A DNA stretch of 64,000 nt from Smallanthus sonchifolius (lineage: Eukaryota; Streptophyta; Magnoliopsida; Asterales; Asteraceae), in assembly GCA_023525975.1 (NCBI GenBank), contig CM042043.1:35598001-35662000 (forward strand). The letters run 5' to 3'. A program made the position numbers and the translations under genes. Below, one piece after another: positions 20,818 through 32,559 of the stretch. The stretch's first letter is position 1. The number at the start of each line of letters is the position of its first letter. The notes below the pieces were generated by a model, which ran no database searches, was not told the DNA's origin, and worked only from the letters and a program-made list of their open reading frames with translations.

Positions 20818-22233
20818 CTAAGTCAGAGTAGTGAGTGGCAGAGCAATTCTTGAAAAGTTCGAGATGAACCTTCGATAGTACCCCGCTAGACCCAGAAATG
20901 AGCGAACCTCTGAGGGAGTCTTTGGTGCATTCCAGTTCTTGACTGCTTCAATTTTGGCAGGGTCAACATGGATACCTTTGTCATTGATCACATGACCTAA
21001 GAATTGAACTTCACTAAGCCAAAACTCACACTTAGAGAACTTAGCATAGAGTTGCTCTTTCTTTAGAAGCTCAAGGATAAGTTTGAGGTGTTTCTCATGA
21101 TCGGTCTTGGTTCGGGAATAGATCAAGATGTCATCTATGAAAACAATGACGAATTTATCTAGATAAGGTTGACAAACACGGTTCATGAGGTCCATAAATA
21201 TCGCGGGTGCATTGGTTAGTCCAAATGGCATAACTATGAACTCATAGTGTCCATAGCGGGTTCGAAAGGCGGTTTTGGGTATGTCTTCTTCATTCACTCG
21301 AAGTTGATGATAACTAGAGTGTAGATCAATCTTTGAAAAACAGGCGGCTCCTTGTAATTGATCAAACAAATCATCAATCCTCGGTAGTGGATACCGATTC
21401 TTGACGGTTAGTTTGTTAAGCTCTCTATAGTCAATGCACATCCGAAAGGATCCATCTTTCATCTTGACAAACAAAACCGGAGCTCCCCATGGTGAGAAAC
21501 TCGGTCGGACAAATCCCTTGTCTAATAATTCTTGAAGCTGACTAGATAGCTCCTTTATTTCTGACGGGGCTAAGCGGTAAGGGGATTTAGCAACAGGTGT
21601 TGCACCAGGTACAAGGTCAATCCAGAACTCGACTTGTCGGATAGGAGGTAGTCCGGGCAAATCATCAGGAAAGACCTCTGGGTAGTCTTTAATGATAGGG
21701 ACATCTTGCAATTTCTTTCCTTGAGTCTTCTTTTCCACAACGTGGGCCAAGAATGCCATAGTAGTGGGTTTTCTCAGCAAGCTACGGGCTTTCATAAATG
21801 AAATGATCTTTAAGTTCTTCCCAGACCTCTCTCCATGGATAGTCAAAGTATCTCCAGATTTAAGGGGAATACGGACTAGTTTCTCAGCACAAATGATCTC
21901 AGCATGGTATGTGGATTGCCAATCCATTCCTACCACTATGTCAAAGCTTCCAAGTAGGATAGGGATAAGATCGATTGAGAACGGATGATCGTCAAGTATT
22001 AAAGTACAACCTCGGAAAATATTATTGGTATGTATTAGATCTCCATCAGCTAACTCAATAGAATAAGTAGTATCTAGTTTAACAAAGTTGGAGCTAAGCA
22101 AAGATTCGAACTCGGTTGAGACAAAACTTTTGTCCGCTCCGGAATCGAATAGGATAGAAGCATAGTGTTGATTGATGAGAAACGATAGATAGAGTCGCAA
22201 GATAATCAAAATAGGAATTTTATTCATAATCAA
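20818..22233 (-). CDS. G1 protease-reverse transcriptase segment
   Basis: A 471-codon open segment of gypsy pol. Residues ~25-45 hold the aspartic protease site (ILFDSGADKSF), followed by GMDWQSTYHAE. From ~190 on come the reverse transcriptase motifs YPEVFPDDLPGLPP, PYRLAP, KKDG-like MKDGSFRMCIDYRELN, PFGLTNAP and the catalytic FIDDILIYS. The RT active site is intact. The first codons (MIMNKIPILIILR) are not typical and the true upstream gag-pol reading frame is lost. In G1 no gag with a zinc knuckle remains between the primer site and this ORF. It is best read as a decaying Tekay-like pol. Confidence 0.85.
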   Translation of the reverse strand: MIMNKIPILIILRLYLSFLINQHYASILFDSGADKSFVSTEFESLLSSNFVKLDTTYSIELADGDLIHTNNIFRGCTLILDDHPFSIDLIPILLGSFDIVVGMDWQSTYHAEIICAEKLVRIPLKSGDTLTIHGERSGKNLKIISFMKARSLLRKPTTMAFLAHVVEKKTQGKKLQDVPIIKDYPEVFPDDLPGLPPIRQVEFWIDLVPGATPVAKSPYRLAPSEIKELSSQLQELLDKGFVRPSFSPWGAPVLFVKMKDGSFRMCIDYRELNKLTVKNRYPLPRIDDLFDQLQGAACFSKIDLHSSYHQLRVNEEDIPKTAFRTRYGHYEFIVMPFGLTNAPAIFMDLMNRVCQPYLDKFVIVFIDDILIYSRTKTDHEKHLKLILELLKKEQLYAKFSKCEFWLSEVQFLGHVINDKGIHVDPAKIEAVKNWNAPKTPSEVRSFLGLAGYYRRFISNFSRIALPLTTLT

Positions 22234-22395
22234 GTTGTTTAATTACAAATAAGGAAAGATAAAGACATAAGCACATATAACCACTTAATGTCCTGAATTG
22301 AAAATAAAAAGAATTAATTGACTAATCAAAACTCTAGATCTGCATGGTAGATGGTAGGAGAGTGTGTTTTAGCCTATAAGCGATACTCACACCAA

Positions 22396-22465
22396 GATTT
22401 CCCAGGAAAGAGTGACAGGTCCAAAGGGATTTATGCGCCACGCCTTTCCTAGACAGAGCCCTTCG
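22396..22465 (-). other. conserved hairpin (GGAAAG / CTTTCC) in G1 internal region
   Basis: TTCCCAGGAAAGAG (plus) is followed, about 35 bp later, by CTTTCCTAGACAGAG. The arms pair imperfectly. The same hairpin with a different loop is in both G1 LTRs (17023-17074, 23844-23896) and in the N1 leader (48357-48426). It may be a structured RNA signal; no function is shown. Confidence 0.5.
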
Positions 22466-22515
22466 TGTACAGGTACCCACTCTTCCAGATTACACACTGT
22501 CCTTTGATCCACCAA

Positions 22516-22812
22516 TTAGACCCTTGGTCTTGAAGAGAGTGATTTAGGAATCGTCTCAGCTCCGTCTTCTATGTCTCGGATGATCGAAGACTTGGTAGTT
22601 CCAGCTCTAATCTCCTTAGGTTCCACCGGTCGTGTAAAGCGTACATTCTCCGGGCGATAACGACTATTTGCGTCAGACCGCAGCTCCGGGTTGTTCATGT
22701 CTCGAGCTTCTTGTGTCCACTTGATTGAGCTTGGAGTTGCTATACTTTTCCTTGTTAGGTCGATGAAGTTATCCATGGCTAGAAGAAAGGAGGTTAGAGA
22801 TAAGTTAAACAC
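22516..22812 (-). CDS. small ORF after the G1 primer site (98 codons)
   Basis: A 98-codon ORF on the minus strand, about 100 bp downstream of the primer site; an internal Met (MDNFIDLTRK) is an equally likely start. The predicted protein is basic and proline-poor, with no zinc knuckle, and I do not recognise it. It sits where gag should begin and may be the remnant of gag or of a short leader ORF like that of N1. Coding status is uncertain. Confidence 0.35.
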   Translation of the reverse strand: MFNLSLTSFLLAMDNFIDLTRKSIATPSSIKWTQEARDMNNPELRSDANSRYRPENVRFTRPVEPKEIRAGTTKSSIIRDIEDGAETIPKSLSSRPRV

Positions 22813-22861
22813 ATAAAGTTAGACACAAAGAAAAAGTAACTTCTTAATAGGGAAATTCTAG

Positions 22862-22922
22862 GGTTATAGACTAGGTTTATTCTAAAGCAACCTAATTCTC
22901 TATAACCATGGCTCTGATACCA
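22862..22922 (-). other. G1 primer-binding site and adjoining hairpin
   Basis: On the minus strand TGGTATCAGAGCCATGG (22922-22906), complementary to the 3' end of plant initiator Met tRNA, starts 3 bp from the LTR. It touches an inverted repeat, GGTTATAG-A-CTAGGTT (22862-22877) against AACCTA...CTATAACC (22890-22907). N1 has the same hairpin at the same place. Confidence 0.85.
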
Positions 22923-22925
22923 ATC

Positions 22926-25618
22926 TGTCACACCCCCACCGATGGCGGAATTTACACGAGGGGTGACGAATTGAAATCATCACAATGATTAAAAGAAATA
23001 CTATTAAATTAACCGAATAATTGCATTACATTGTTTAAAAACACACAACCAAACAAAATAGATAAACAGATAGTCTTTATTAAACTTTATAAATAAATAA
23101 ATCTCCTAGAGCCAAGTCTCGAAGTCCTAGCGTGATTGTAACAGCAACCTAGTTATTAGTACCTAAAAACATGCTAAAATATGTCAGCTATAAAGCCGGT
23201 GAGAACATATGTTTAAGTAATTACATAGTATAGATAATGAAGATTTTTGCAATTCATAAACAAGATTCAATAACAAGTAAACAAACTTTTATACATCGAT
23301 TCAACCAAACCTAATGACAAGATTGGGTTCCCATAGAATTGATATAGCATGAATAACAAGTTTTGCAGTTTCTGTATATCTAGTCTCAAGTTGATATCAT
23401 ATCTCGTCAACTTAAGAACTAGATCGGCATGTCAGGCCCATAGATCTATGACTTACTCCCGTTGGCTTATCCCAAGTTAATGGTTGTAGAGTGTGTATAA
23501 AGCCGTTGAAGTTTACAAGTATAGAAAGTTGTTATTGAAATTGCAAAAGTAGTATTTGAGTTTGATATAGTTTTAAACAACCTTTGATATACGAGCATGT
23601 TTTCCACCCCAAAGATAAAAGTAAATGGGGCTATGTATCTCACCTTGAAGTAGGTGGGCATAATCTTGTCCTGGTAGTAACTTGGTTACGAGAATGCCAT
23701 AAGGATTAAACCCTAAGTAAGTTATAGTGCAAGTTAGTTTTAGAATTTAAGTTTAGAATAGATAAAGGTTGATATTGTAAATAGAGGAAAGTGGTTGTCG
23801 TATACTATAGTGGTTATCGTCCAGAGTAATACCTCCAACAGAAGCGTTCCCAGGAAAGAGTTTGTTGGATCAAGACCCCGTCTTTCCTAGCCAGAACTTT
23901 CTGCTTGTCAGATAACTACATACCGGTTGGATGGTTACTCTATTGATATACTAGACCAAGTTTAGGGTTTATTTGGTAACTTTAGAAAGTGTAGGGGCTA
24001 AAGTGTAAATATAATTTTAGTTGGGATTAAAATGAATAAGTTGAATATTAGAGGATTATAATTGAAAAAGTAGAGAGTTTGAATACAAACATGATTCAAG
24101 AATGGATAGAGAGTAAAAATGAATCAAAGCTTAGATTTTTATATAAAATATTTGAATGCGATTAAAAGACTTATGAGTATCATAAACTTCTATATTTTTA
24201 TAATTTATAACATGTTAAAATCACTTATTTTATAATAAAATTCGTATCTTTTATAAAAATTATGAATATCATGAAAGTTTGCAAAAAGGGGGATTTTGAC
24301 AGCTTTACGCACCGATCTTGCGCGGGCTGTTTAAGGGACTTAAACTGTGAACCAGAAGACGTGCGAGTAGGTGTTTCGACCGTGAGACCTTAAACTTGAT
24401 TTTCAAAAAAAGAAACGCTTGAAAAAGTTATGTTTTGAGGGAGTTATGGCCCAGATAAGATAGGGTGACGAATCTGTCAAAATTTCAGCATTATAGTTTT
24501 TATGTTTTTTGTGAAAACCGTTGACGCATGATTTTAGTTTATATCTTGTTTGGATCTGTGATTTTAACATATAAGTGCTAGGGATCACAGATCTAAGCTT
24601 GATTTTTATAATAGAATCATGAAGAACCATAAAAGAGTATAAAAATTCATAAATGGAAAAACAGGAACAAACAGTTTATAACTTACTTAAAAGCTTGGAT
24701 AGCTTGGAGAGGGTATGAGAGCCACGAATTTGACAGCTCCTAGCCTTAGGATATTGTGAATTGGTGTAGGGAAACAAGAGGAGAATGACCTTTATTTATA
24801 GTGAGAGATGAGAGTTGAACTAGGAGCTAAAGGTGGAATATTTGAATTAAGTTTGCAAGTTGATAGAACTTGTTAGTTGGGCTTATGATTTTCGAAAATT
24901 CTAGGGTAGGATAAGGGTTGTATTTGGTCAATATTAGGGCTAGATTATGAGGTTAAAAGGATAACTAGGAAATAGGATTAATTAGTTAGAGATAATTACT
25001 AGGATTTTATAAAAGAATAGATTATATTTTTATAAAAATATCGATGGGGCTTTACATGGATAAGATCAATGAGTTGAAATTTGGTAGGGGATTAGGATTA
25101 GTTCAAGGTAATTAATTAGATAATAAAAAAATGTGGAGATAATCATAGATTTAATTTAGGATTTGGTTTAAATATGATTAAATACATAATGTATGTATTC
25201 ACGAAAATTTTAATATTCAATATAGATTATGATTGTTTTAACATAAACCTATTAGTAGTTAAGTATTTAATTTAATATTTTTTTAAGTATTAGACTTTAT
25301 AAAATGTTACACAATAAACCTTGTAGTTACAAACGTAAAATTTTTAAATTTGAATTTAGGTTTATAAAGATAAAGACTTTCCATAGAATTATTTTTTATT
25401 ATGGTTTAAGGTATCCAAGTTACTACATTAGGCAAGATAATATATCATTGAATCACATAGAATCACCATAGTAAATGACAATATATAGAATCACAATGTA
25501 TTGAAATTGAATTATGCTAACGTTTTCATAGATCGAAATAGTTTCAGGAATGCATAAGGAATCAATAGTATCAATAAAAGGTTACATAAATAGCATGAAA
25601 AAAATCAAGGATGTTACA
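22926..25618 (-). repeat. G1 5' LTR, full length
   Basis: A 2693-bp LTR, TGTCACACCC...GATGTTACA in plus orientation, next to the primer site. A TATA-like CTATAAATAAAGG is on the minus strand near 24798-24789. Similarity to the left copy is very high by eye over 1.9 kb, suggesting a fairly recent insertion. Confidence 0.85.
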
Positions 25619-27569
25619 CTGGTTCTCACAACTAGCTACCACTCATTGAGTAAAGCAGCTACACCATATCAGCTGCTTACAGCCTAGCCGTCAGGTCTCA
25701 ACCACCCTCCATACTCTCCACATCTCGTATATATACATATATATTCCTATGTTATCCATTTACTTACATAAACACTTGTGTCCATTTCTAACGAGTTCTT
25801 TCATATTTACAGAAACGAGCTGGGAAGGTGACGAGGTTAACACCCCGAAACGTTGAACCCCTCTTATTACCTGATTCTTGTAGCAACATGCCGGTTTCAT
25901 GACCACTAGATGACTAAGATTATTTTCCCTCTTATAACCTCCCTTTTTTTTTAATTTGGCCATCCTTAATGAACACAAGCATTTGCCCATGTAATTACTC
26001 TTCACCCTAATCCTGCATATCTACTACCAAGGTCATAAAGCTATCTATTTACATGCATCTATTTGGATCCACTAACCAATTTATTTATTTTTTTTCATTA
26101 TAAATAAGGGATAATCACCTTGACTTTTTTTTTGTTACATGTTTTTTTTTTTCTAGAATCAAAACACAACTCTTAAAGGGAAATTACATGTTTTGGAATT
26201 ATAAAATTAATGTGGTTTTATATGTCATAACAGTAAAATTCAGAGAATATAATAACAATATAGAAGATTTGAAAGAATAACACATATGAATGAAGGCACG
26301 GTCGTAGTAATGACGTAGATAATAATTTTATGCTTAAATCAACCCACCAAGCTAAAGCAAAAGAAATGAAAACATAACCTAACATACTTTATGGTGTTTA
26401 TCTCATTATTGTGACATATCACTTAAATAATAATATCTTTGATTTTCAAATTGTCTTCATTATGTAGTCATCATCACTAGAAAGTTTCGACTTTCGTACT
26501 TGCTTCACACGGCTATCCATTGCTGAAGTCGTTCTTTAATCCCTGCAAAAAAAAAAATCTTTTTGAACTATCCCTGCATTATTTAAATTCATTACTTTTG
26601 CCCATCAAGAGTTAAAACTGATCATTCTTTGAATATAGTTTTAATCTTCATTTAATTGACCCTTTGTTTAAATTGGTAATTTTATATCATGTCTTTTTTA
26701 ATAATAGATTAGTAATTAAGATTTAAGAATTATAAATAAAATAATAATTAGTATTTAAGATTTAATAATTAATAAACGAAATATAAAATAATTTTATTTA
26801 TAAACGGCAACTCACACACACTATAAACCTAGATCACTTTTATCTACGACGGAAGTAGAACCCGCAACCTTTTAGGAAAGATAAACTATGCAACACACAT
26901 GGGTACAACTGAGACAAATGTTATTTGTTAAATATTAAATAGTTAGTAATGAAGAAAAAATATTAAGTGATAAGTAATCCTTGACACACAGAATTATATC
27001 ACGTGACACGATCGGTTACCTATTTTTTAGGTGTAGACGTGGTTATGTTTATAAATCAATATATTATTGTTGAATAACATTCCGTCCACATTATCAATTA
27101 TTATTATTACTAACTATTAAATGCCATGGGATTGAATAGGGAACTTTTCCCTTTTTATTTTTTTGACACAAATTTTTTTTACTTTTTTTTTTATTTTTAT
27201 AGATTTGACACAAAAGTCACTTTTACCTTCTTTTATTTTTTACTCAATAGTTTTTTTATATATTTGGCACAAAAGGTTTAACCTTTTTTCTTTTTACCAA
27301 AAAGTTCTTTTTTATATAGTTGTCACAAAATTTAAATAGAGTAAACTTTAATTTTTTCCCCTCAAGTTTGAATTTTTATAAATTTGTAACAAAAGTTCAA
27401 TGGGTTAATTTTTTTAGTAAACTTTCGTTAATTTTTTTAAACGGTATGCACGGCTTTGTTTAGTTTTTTTTGTTATCGATCCGATTTTTTTTGTCGTACG
27501 CTACATCAGGTCTGTGTTTCGACGTAAGTTTTATCACCGTGGACAAGTCAAACCGATAACTACCAAACT

Positions 27570-27598
27570 CCCGCCGCATAGCGCGGGGGAAAAACTAG
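27570..27598 (+). mobile_element. candidate Helitron 3' end
   Basis: A CCCGC...GCGGG hairpin followed by GGAAAAACTAG and T. It matches the 3' grammar of Helitrons but differs from the CACGGG-type family seen at 6352-8417. The start is not determined. Confidence 0.45.
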
Positions 27599-28395
27599 TT
27601 TAGATTAAAGTACAAGCTACATGAATAGTAGCTTCCCACTTAAACTGCGCCACGTCTTCTTTTTTTATTATTGTTTTTATTTTCACCCCTTATACTATAT
27701 ATAATATACGCTTTTAATCCGTTTAATTTTATAAAATTACTTTTTTCTTTAATAACTTTCGTTCCTTAGTTTTTTTTAAAACAGAGTGTGCGCCTGTTTT
27801 TAGTTTTTTTTTGTGAACTTTTCGATATGAATTTTTGTAAAACGAAGTTGTATTTAAAATAAAGTTTTTTTTATCGTGGTCTATAACAAGTGTCGTTAAC
27901 CTTGTGGTATAACGAGTCTTTTTGTTTTCTTTTTTATTTTCATTTCTACCCCTCATACTATATATATTATACGCTTTTCACACGTTTCATTTTCTAAAAT
28001 TTTCGTTTTCCTTTAGTAACTTTCGTTCGTTAACTTTAAAAACGTAGTACGCGTCTATTTTTGGGCTTTTTTTCAACATTACGATATAATTTTTTTTTAA
28101 ACAAAATTGTATGCACAATCGAGTTTTTTTTTGTTATCGTAGCCTATATGGCAAGTGTCGTTACCGTTGTACCATGACGAGCCAAATTTATTATGAGCAA
28201 ACAACATCATTGCCGGTTTTTGTATTATCAGAACCGGTCTCACTATTCGTTTTTATAGTTTTCGACGACCCGCACCATTAATTTTTATTTTCCCCCCTTT
28301 TTTACTATTTAGTTTTGTGTTTCTTTTTTATTAATATTATTTTTACGGTTCCGCCTACGTTTTCATTTATTTTTTGTTGAAGATCGACCCGACAA

Positions 28396-28423
28396 CCGCC
28401 ATGAACCACGGGAAACCAACTAG
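28396..28423 (+). mobile_element. candidate Helitron 3' end
   Basis: CCGCC...CACGGG then AAACCAACTAG|T. Same 3' grammar as the end at 27598, on the same strand; the region between the two could be the element's body. Confidence 0.4.
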
Positions 28424-28513
28424 TTTTACATTAAACCAAATCACATGCTTCCTTAAGCTTTCGATTTTAATTATTTACTCTTAGTTATCATCAATATGAT
28501 TAGAGAACTGTTG

Positions 28514-29036
28514 TGTCACACCCTCAAATTTATTCACTTAATAAATAAATCAAGGTTGCAACGATTGGTAGCGTTACACAACAGCGGAAGCTAAAGTAAA
28601 CACTTCTTTAAATATTGAACACAATTACAAATACTAAATTAAGCTAATACAATGTCCTAGAACCATATGGGTCAAAACCTTCTTGAGGTTTGACGACCTT
28701 GCTTCTTCGGCTCCTAGGGTTTTGTAGAGATAAAGACTGATGACTACAAAATTCTCTAAGTACAATTGCTGCGGATTCCATAATTTTGCTGCTGACTTAC
28801 TAATTACTGCGGAAAAGGCAAGTGCTGCGGATAGCTATGTTCCTCTGTAGATGAACATTGTTACTGCGGATAGCCTTATCTGCTGAAGTCCAAAATTGCT
28901 GCAGATTGGCTTCTAAGCAGCATCAAACATTGATGCTGCTGATAGGCAAATCATCAGCAGCTTTGACTTTGCTACTGATACCTCTGCTGCAACACTGACA
29001 CATCTATCAACATAAGAAATGTTATTGATGCAAATG
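28514..29036 (-). repeat. gypsy LTR fragment (TGTCACACCC type)
   Basis: Starts TGTCACACCCTC like the LTRs of G1 and N1 but then diverges. It stops at the S1 LTR (29037), whose 5-bp left flank is AAATG. S1 probably inserted in this LTR; the matching right half is missing. GCTGCGGAT-like words recur about six times. Confidence 0.5.
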
Positions 29037-29574
29037 TGTAGGTCCAGATTTCACTCCAAAATCTCACAGATGATCGATTATCCACACACAAAGGCGGAAA
29101 CAATGTGTATGGAGGTGAAACGAAGGGTAGAAACAAATCTGGTGAAGATAACAGGCTAAACACACTCACAAATCAACACAAACAGATGTGAAATTGTAGG
29201 AACAATGCATAAAACAAATGCAAATTGTATTGATTCAGAAAAAAAAACTATGAAAGAGAAGGTTCAGGGTTACAGCCGCTACTCACACCTTAAACATTCT
29301 CAAACTAGGCTATTTATAGTAGTAGACAGCCATCGAAACTATGCTTAACTTCGGTTGAGTATTTACAAGTGATAGAACAAACTGTTGAAACTACTATCTA
29401 TCGAAACTACTAGTTTCAATTGAACAAATCTCAATCGAAACTAAGTAGTTTCGATGGCCCAAACTTAGCTAAATAAAATAGTAAATTACATAAACTGAAA
29501 TTACAATAATAAAAACTAATCTAACATTGTTCAAAATACAATAATGACAACAACTTAAATTACATGACTCTACA
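29037..29574 (-). repeat. S1 3' LTR
   Basis: Minus-strand TGTAGAGTCATGT...GGACCTACA, 538 bp. It matches the D 5' LTR (61809-62373) throughout its length, so S1 and D are one family. The minus-strand TATA CTATAAATAG is at 29319-29310. Diverged TCGAAACTA palindromes at about 29330-29455 lie directly upstream. Confidence 0.85.
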
Positions 29575-29783
29575 ATCTCCCCCTAAGCTGTTGCATTACT
29601 GTCTTCAGCTCTCCACTAAGCAGCTGGTCCTTCAGTAGGCTTCTGGATGTAAGGCTTGACATGAAGGGTCACAACCCGTTGATATGCCTTAGCATCCGCC
29701 TCATCCTCGTCACTGTATGCCTGTATATGATTCTGGAACAGCACCTCCAGATCTTCAGGTTGGAACTTCAGCAGCTCCATTGG

Positions 29784-30281
29784 CTAAAAAATGACTATAT
29801 CTTCCTTGCCTTCACACTCAATCACGGCACTTCCAATTTTTGGATTGTAGTACCATTTCTTGAAAGTTTGGAGTTGAACAAGCACAGTCTTAGGAATAAT
29901 GATGGTCTTGTGGGTCTGTGCAGGCTTGTATCTCAAGAAGACATAAGGCTTGTTGGTCTTGGGATGAAACCTGGTATTTGAAATCTTCTTCTTTGTCTTC
30001 CTAGGCTTCATCCCCTTGAAGTCACAATTCACCTGGCTATGTAGGAAGTGTTCAAAGTCTGAAGCCATCATTACCTTCCCTAGATTTTGAAGGGGAAGCT
30101 TGGCTAGATCTCTTAGGTCATCGAAGGGGAGAGTCTGGAAGTCAGTCATATTCTTGAAGTGCTGAACTCCTCCCCCAAAAGACTTTTCGGATAATAAAAA
30201 CAAGCTATACATAAAAGGAAAATATTTTTGGAAATTTTCTTGACTGTTAAGCATAAATATAAAAACAACGAATATACACAA
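29784..30281 (-). CDS. S1 extra ORF after pol, unknown product (165 codons)
   Basis: An ORF between the end of pol (about 30290) and the polypurine tract, where Sirevirus-type elements sometimes carry an additional (env-like) gene. The N-terminal ~30 residues are hydrophobic (CIFVVFIFML; YSLFLLSEKS). The rest is basic, with a lysine-rich stretch (KPRKTKKKISNTRF) and a hydrophilic C-terminus (FKKWYYNPKIGSAVIECEGK). I recognise no domain. It is less damaged than pol. The hydrophobic start may be read from non-coding sequence; the Met inside HFKNMTDFQTL is an alternative start. Confidence 0.45.
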   Translation of the reverse strand: MCIFVVFIFMLNSQENFQKYFPFMYSLFLLSEKSFGGGVQHFKNMTDFQTLPFDDLRDLAKLPLQNLGKVMMASDFEHFLHSQVNCDFKGMKPRKTKKKISNTRFHPKTNKPYVFLRYKPAQTHKTIIIPKTVLVQLQTFKKWYYNPKIGSAVIECEGKEDIVIF

Positions 30282-30284
30282 GGG

Positions 30285-32559
30285 TTACTGAAAGTTTATC
30301 ATTCCAAGCATCTCCACCAGTTGGGCAAATCTGGTAGAGTCAAAAAGCCTTTGTGAAGATGTCTGCGGTTTGCTTGTCGGTTTTGACTTCAACGATTTGA
30401 ATATGTTTCTTTTCAACACAATCACGGATAAAGTGATGTTTGATTTCGATGTGTTTGGTTTTGGAATGCTGAACTGGGTTTTTAGTGATATGGGGAACGA
30501 CAGTGTTGTCACAAAGAATGGGTGTCTCATGGAATGTGATCCCATAGTCAAGCATCTGATGGTGTATCCATCTGACTTGGGAGTAACAAAGGGCGGCGGC
30601 AATGTATTCGGCTTCGGCGGTGGATTGGGAAACTGTGGATTGTTTCTTACATTGCCATGAGGCAAGGTGGTTGCCAAGGAACTGACAGCCTCCAGAAGTG
30701 GATTTGTGGTCTAAGTTACACCCCCTGTAATTTGAATCTGAATAAGCCACAAGATCAAACAGGTCATTCTTAGGATACCAAAGACCCAATTTCGGCTTAT
30801 ACTTTAGATAACGCAAAATACGTTTAACAACAGATAAATGAGAAAGTTTAGGATTAGCCTGAAAACGTGCACACAAGCACACTGCAAACATGATGTCTGG
30901 TCTGCTGGCAGTGAAATACATGAGAGATCCTATCATTGAGCGATAGAGGTGCTGATCAACGCTTTCACCATCCAGATCGGGATACAGACAATGTCGAACT
31001 TCCACGGGAGTTTTAACTGGAAGGGAATCAGCCATTTTGAACTTGGTCAGAATTTTTTTCACATATTTCTCTTGATGAATGAGAATTCCTGACTCGGACT
31101 GATCTACTTGCAATCCTAAAAAGAACTTCATTTCTCCCATAGAGCTCATTTCAAACTTAGATCGCATTACTTCTTCGAATTCTTTGCATAGACGAGGATT
31201 TGTGGATCCAAAGATTATGTCATCAACATAAATTTGCACCATGATGGTATCCTTTCCATCCTTCTGTTTAAACAGAGTTTGGTCAATCGCTCCTCATGTG
31301 AAACCATTTTCAAGCAGATGCTTTGATAACGTTTCATACCACGCACGAGGTGCCTGATGAAGACCATACAGTGCCTGATGACGACCATACAGTGCCTGAT
31401 GAAGACCATACAATGCCTTATCTAACTTGTAGACATGATCTGGAAAGTTAGGATCAACGAAACCCGGTGGTTGCTTGACATAAACTTCCTCTTGAACCTT
31501 TCCATACAGAAATGCGCTTTTTACATCCATTTGATGAACAGTGAAGTCCATATAGGCTGCATAGGCGAGAAACATTTTGATGGCTTCTAAGCGAGCCATT
31601 GGCGCAAAAACTTCCTCAAAGTCAATTCCTTCTTCTTGATAGATTCCTTGAACTAGCAAACATGCTTTATTCCGAACCACAGTCCCTCCTTCATCCTTTT
31701 TGTTGTGAAATACCCAACGAGTGCCAATTGGTACTATGTTCTTGGGAAGATCCACCAGATTCCACACATTCAACTTTGAGAATTGCTGTAACTCTTCTTG
31801 CATAGCTTCCACCCAGTTGTTCTCAAGCAAAGCTGCTTTGATATTCTTAGGTTCTACTTGAGATATAAAACACGAGAACATGCTGTTGTCTAGTGCATCA
31901 CAAGCACTTCGGGTACGAACACTGAGCGGGCGAATGATGTTGTCGGTGGGATGATTCTTATGAATTCTCAATTGAGGAATCTCATCTTCTTCCAAGAGTT
32001 CATCTAAATTTGTGATATTATCAACAGGAGGACCAACTTCATCAACAACAATATCTTCAGCAGTTGATTGTGGAGCAACATCTACTATTGGAATGGCGCT
32101 GTCTTCAACAGTTTCACTTGTTGCACCAGAACCGGAAGAGTCCATATTTGATGCAGCATCAACAGGTACAGGGATTTCATTTTGAGTGGATGAAGAAGAA
32201 CTGTGATCATTTAAGTTCCCTAAATTGTTCACAGAAAAGTAAGGATTAGCAGGAACTACTTCATTTGATAACACAGAAAGACTAAATGATTTAAACAAAG
32301 ATTCGACATCAAAAAGCCAATCAGGACCGTCCCCAGCGTCTGTATGATTGATTTCATGCCAATTGATATCAATGGACTCCAGCACCATCCTTCTTTGCTT
32401 GTTATAGACACGGAAGGCTCGTTGATTAGAAGAATATCCCACAAAATAACATTCATCAGATTTGGCTTCAAACTTGTTTAGTTGATCTGAAGTATTCAGC
32501 ATCGTGCATACACACCCGAACTTTCTGAAGAAATTAATAACTGGCTTTCGCTTGTACAT
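30285..32559 (-). pseudogene. S1 pol: reverse transcriptase and RNase H
   Basis: Begins in the linker after the integrase and passes into reverse transcriptase (WVFHNKKDEGG, FAPMARLEAIKMFLAYAAYM, QMDVKSAFLYG). After a frameshift near 31243-31293 it continues with the catalytic YVDDIIFGS, FFLGLQ, LMYFTASRPDI and the RNase H segment (AYSDSNYRGC, STAEAEYIAAA, NPVQHSKTKHIEIKHHF, TADIFTKAF). A 21-bp unit is present three times at 31351-31413, repeating the ALYGLHQ codons. The C-terminal residues shift frame near 30340. The enzyme cannot be produced intact. Confidence 0.85.
31351..31413 (-). repeat. in-frame 21-bp triplication in S1 RT
   Basis: Three adjacent copies of TGCCTGATGAAGACCATACA(G), the middle one with one change (ACGACC). 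They repeat the ALYGLHQ heptapeptide in the motif before APRAWYE. Most copia elements have one copy. Confidence 0.9.

Larger units (their letters stand above)
25619..28513. other. AT-rich intergenic DNA with Helitron-like ends
   Basis: No gene recognised; the ORF at 25760-26005 (minus) is short and unremarkable. Two candidate Helitron 3' ends, a short CCCGC/GCGGG hairpin then CTAG|T, lie at 27570-27598 (CCCGCCGCATAGCGCGGG) and 28396-28423 (ending AACCAACTAG). Their 5' ends are not resolved. A tandem, diverged duplication of about 265 bp lies at 27660-28190, with CTATATAT..ATACGCTTTT in each copy. Confidence 0.5.

Noticed and set aside
25760..26005. 81-codon minus-strand ORF as a host gene
   Set aside because: No domain, no supporting context, no codon bias that I could see; probably chance.
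29784..30281. Calling the S1 extra ORF an envelope gene
   Set aside because: Position alone suggests it; no signal peptide, cleavage site or paired membrane segments are clear.
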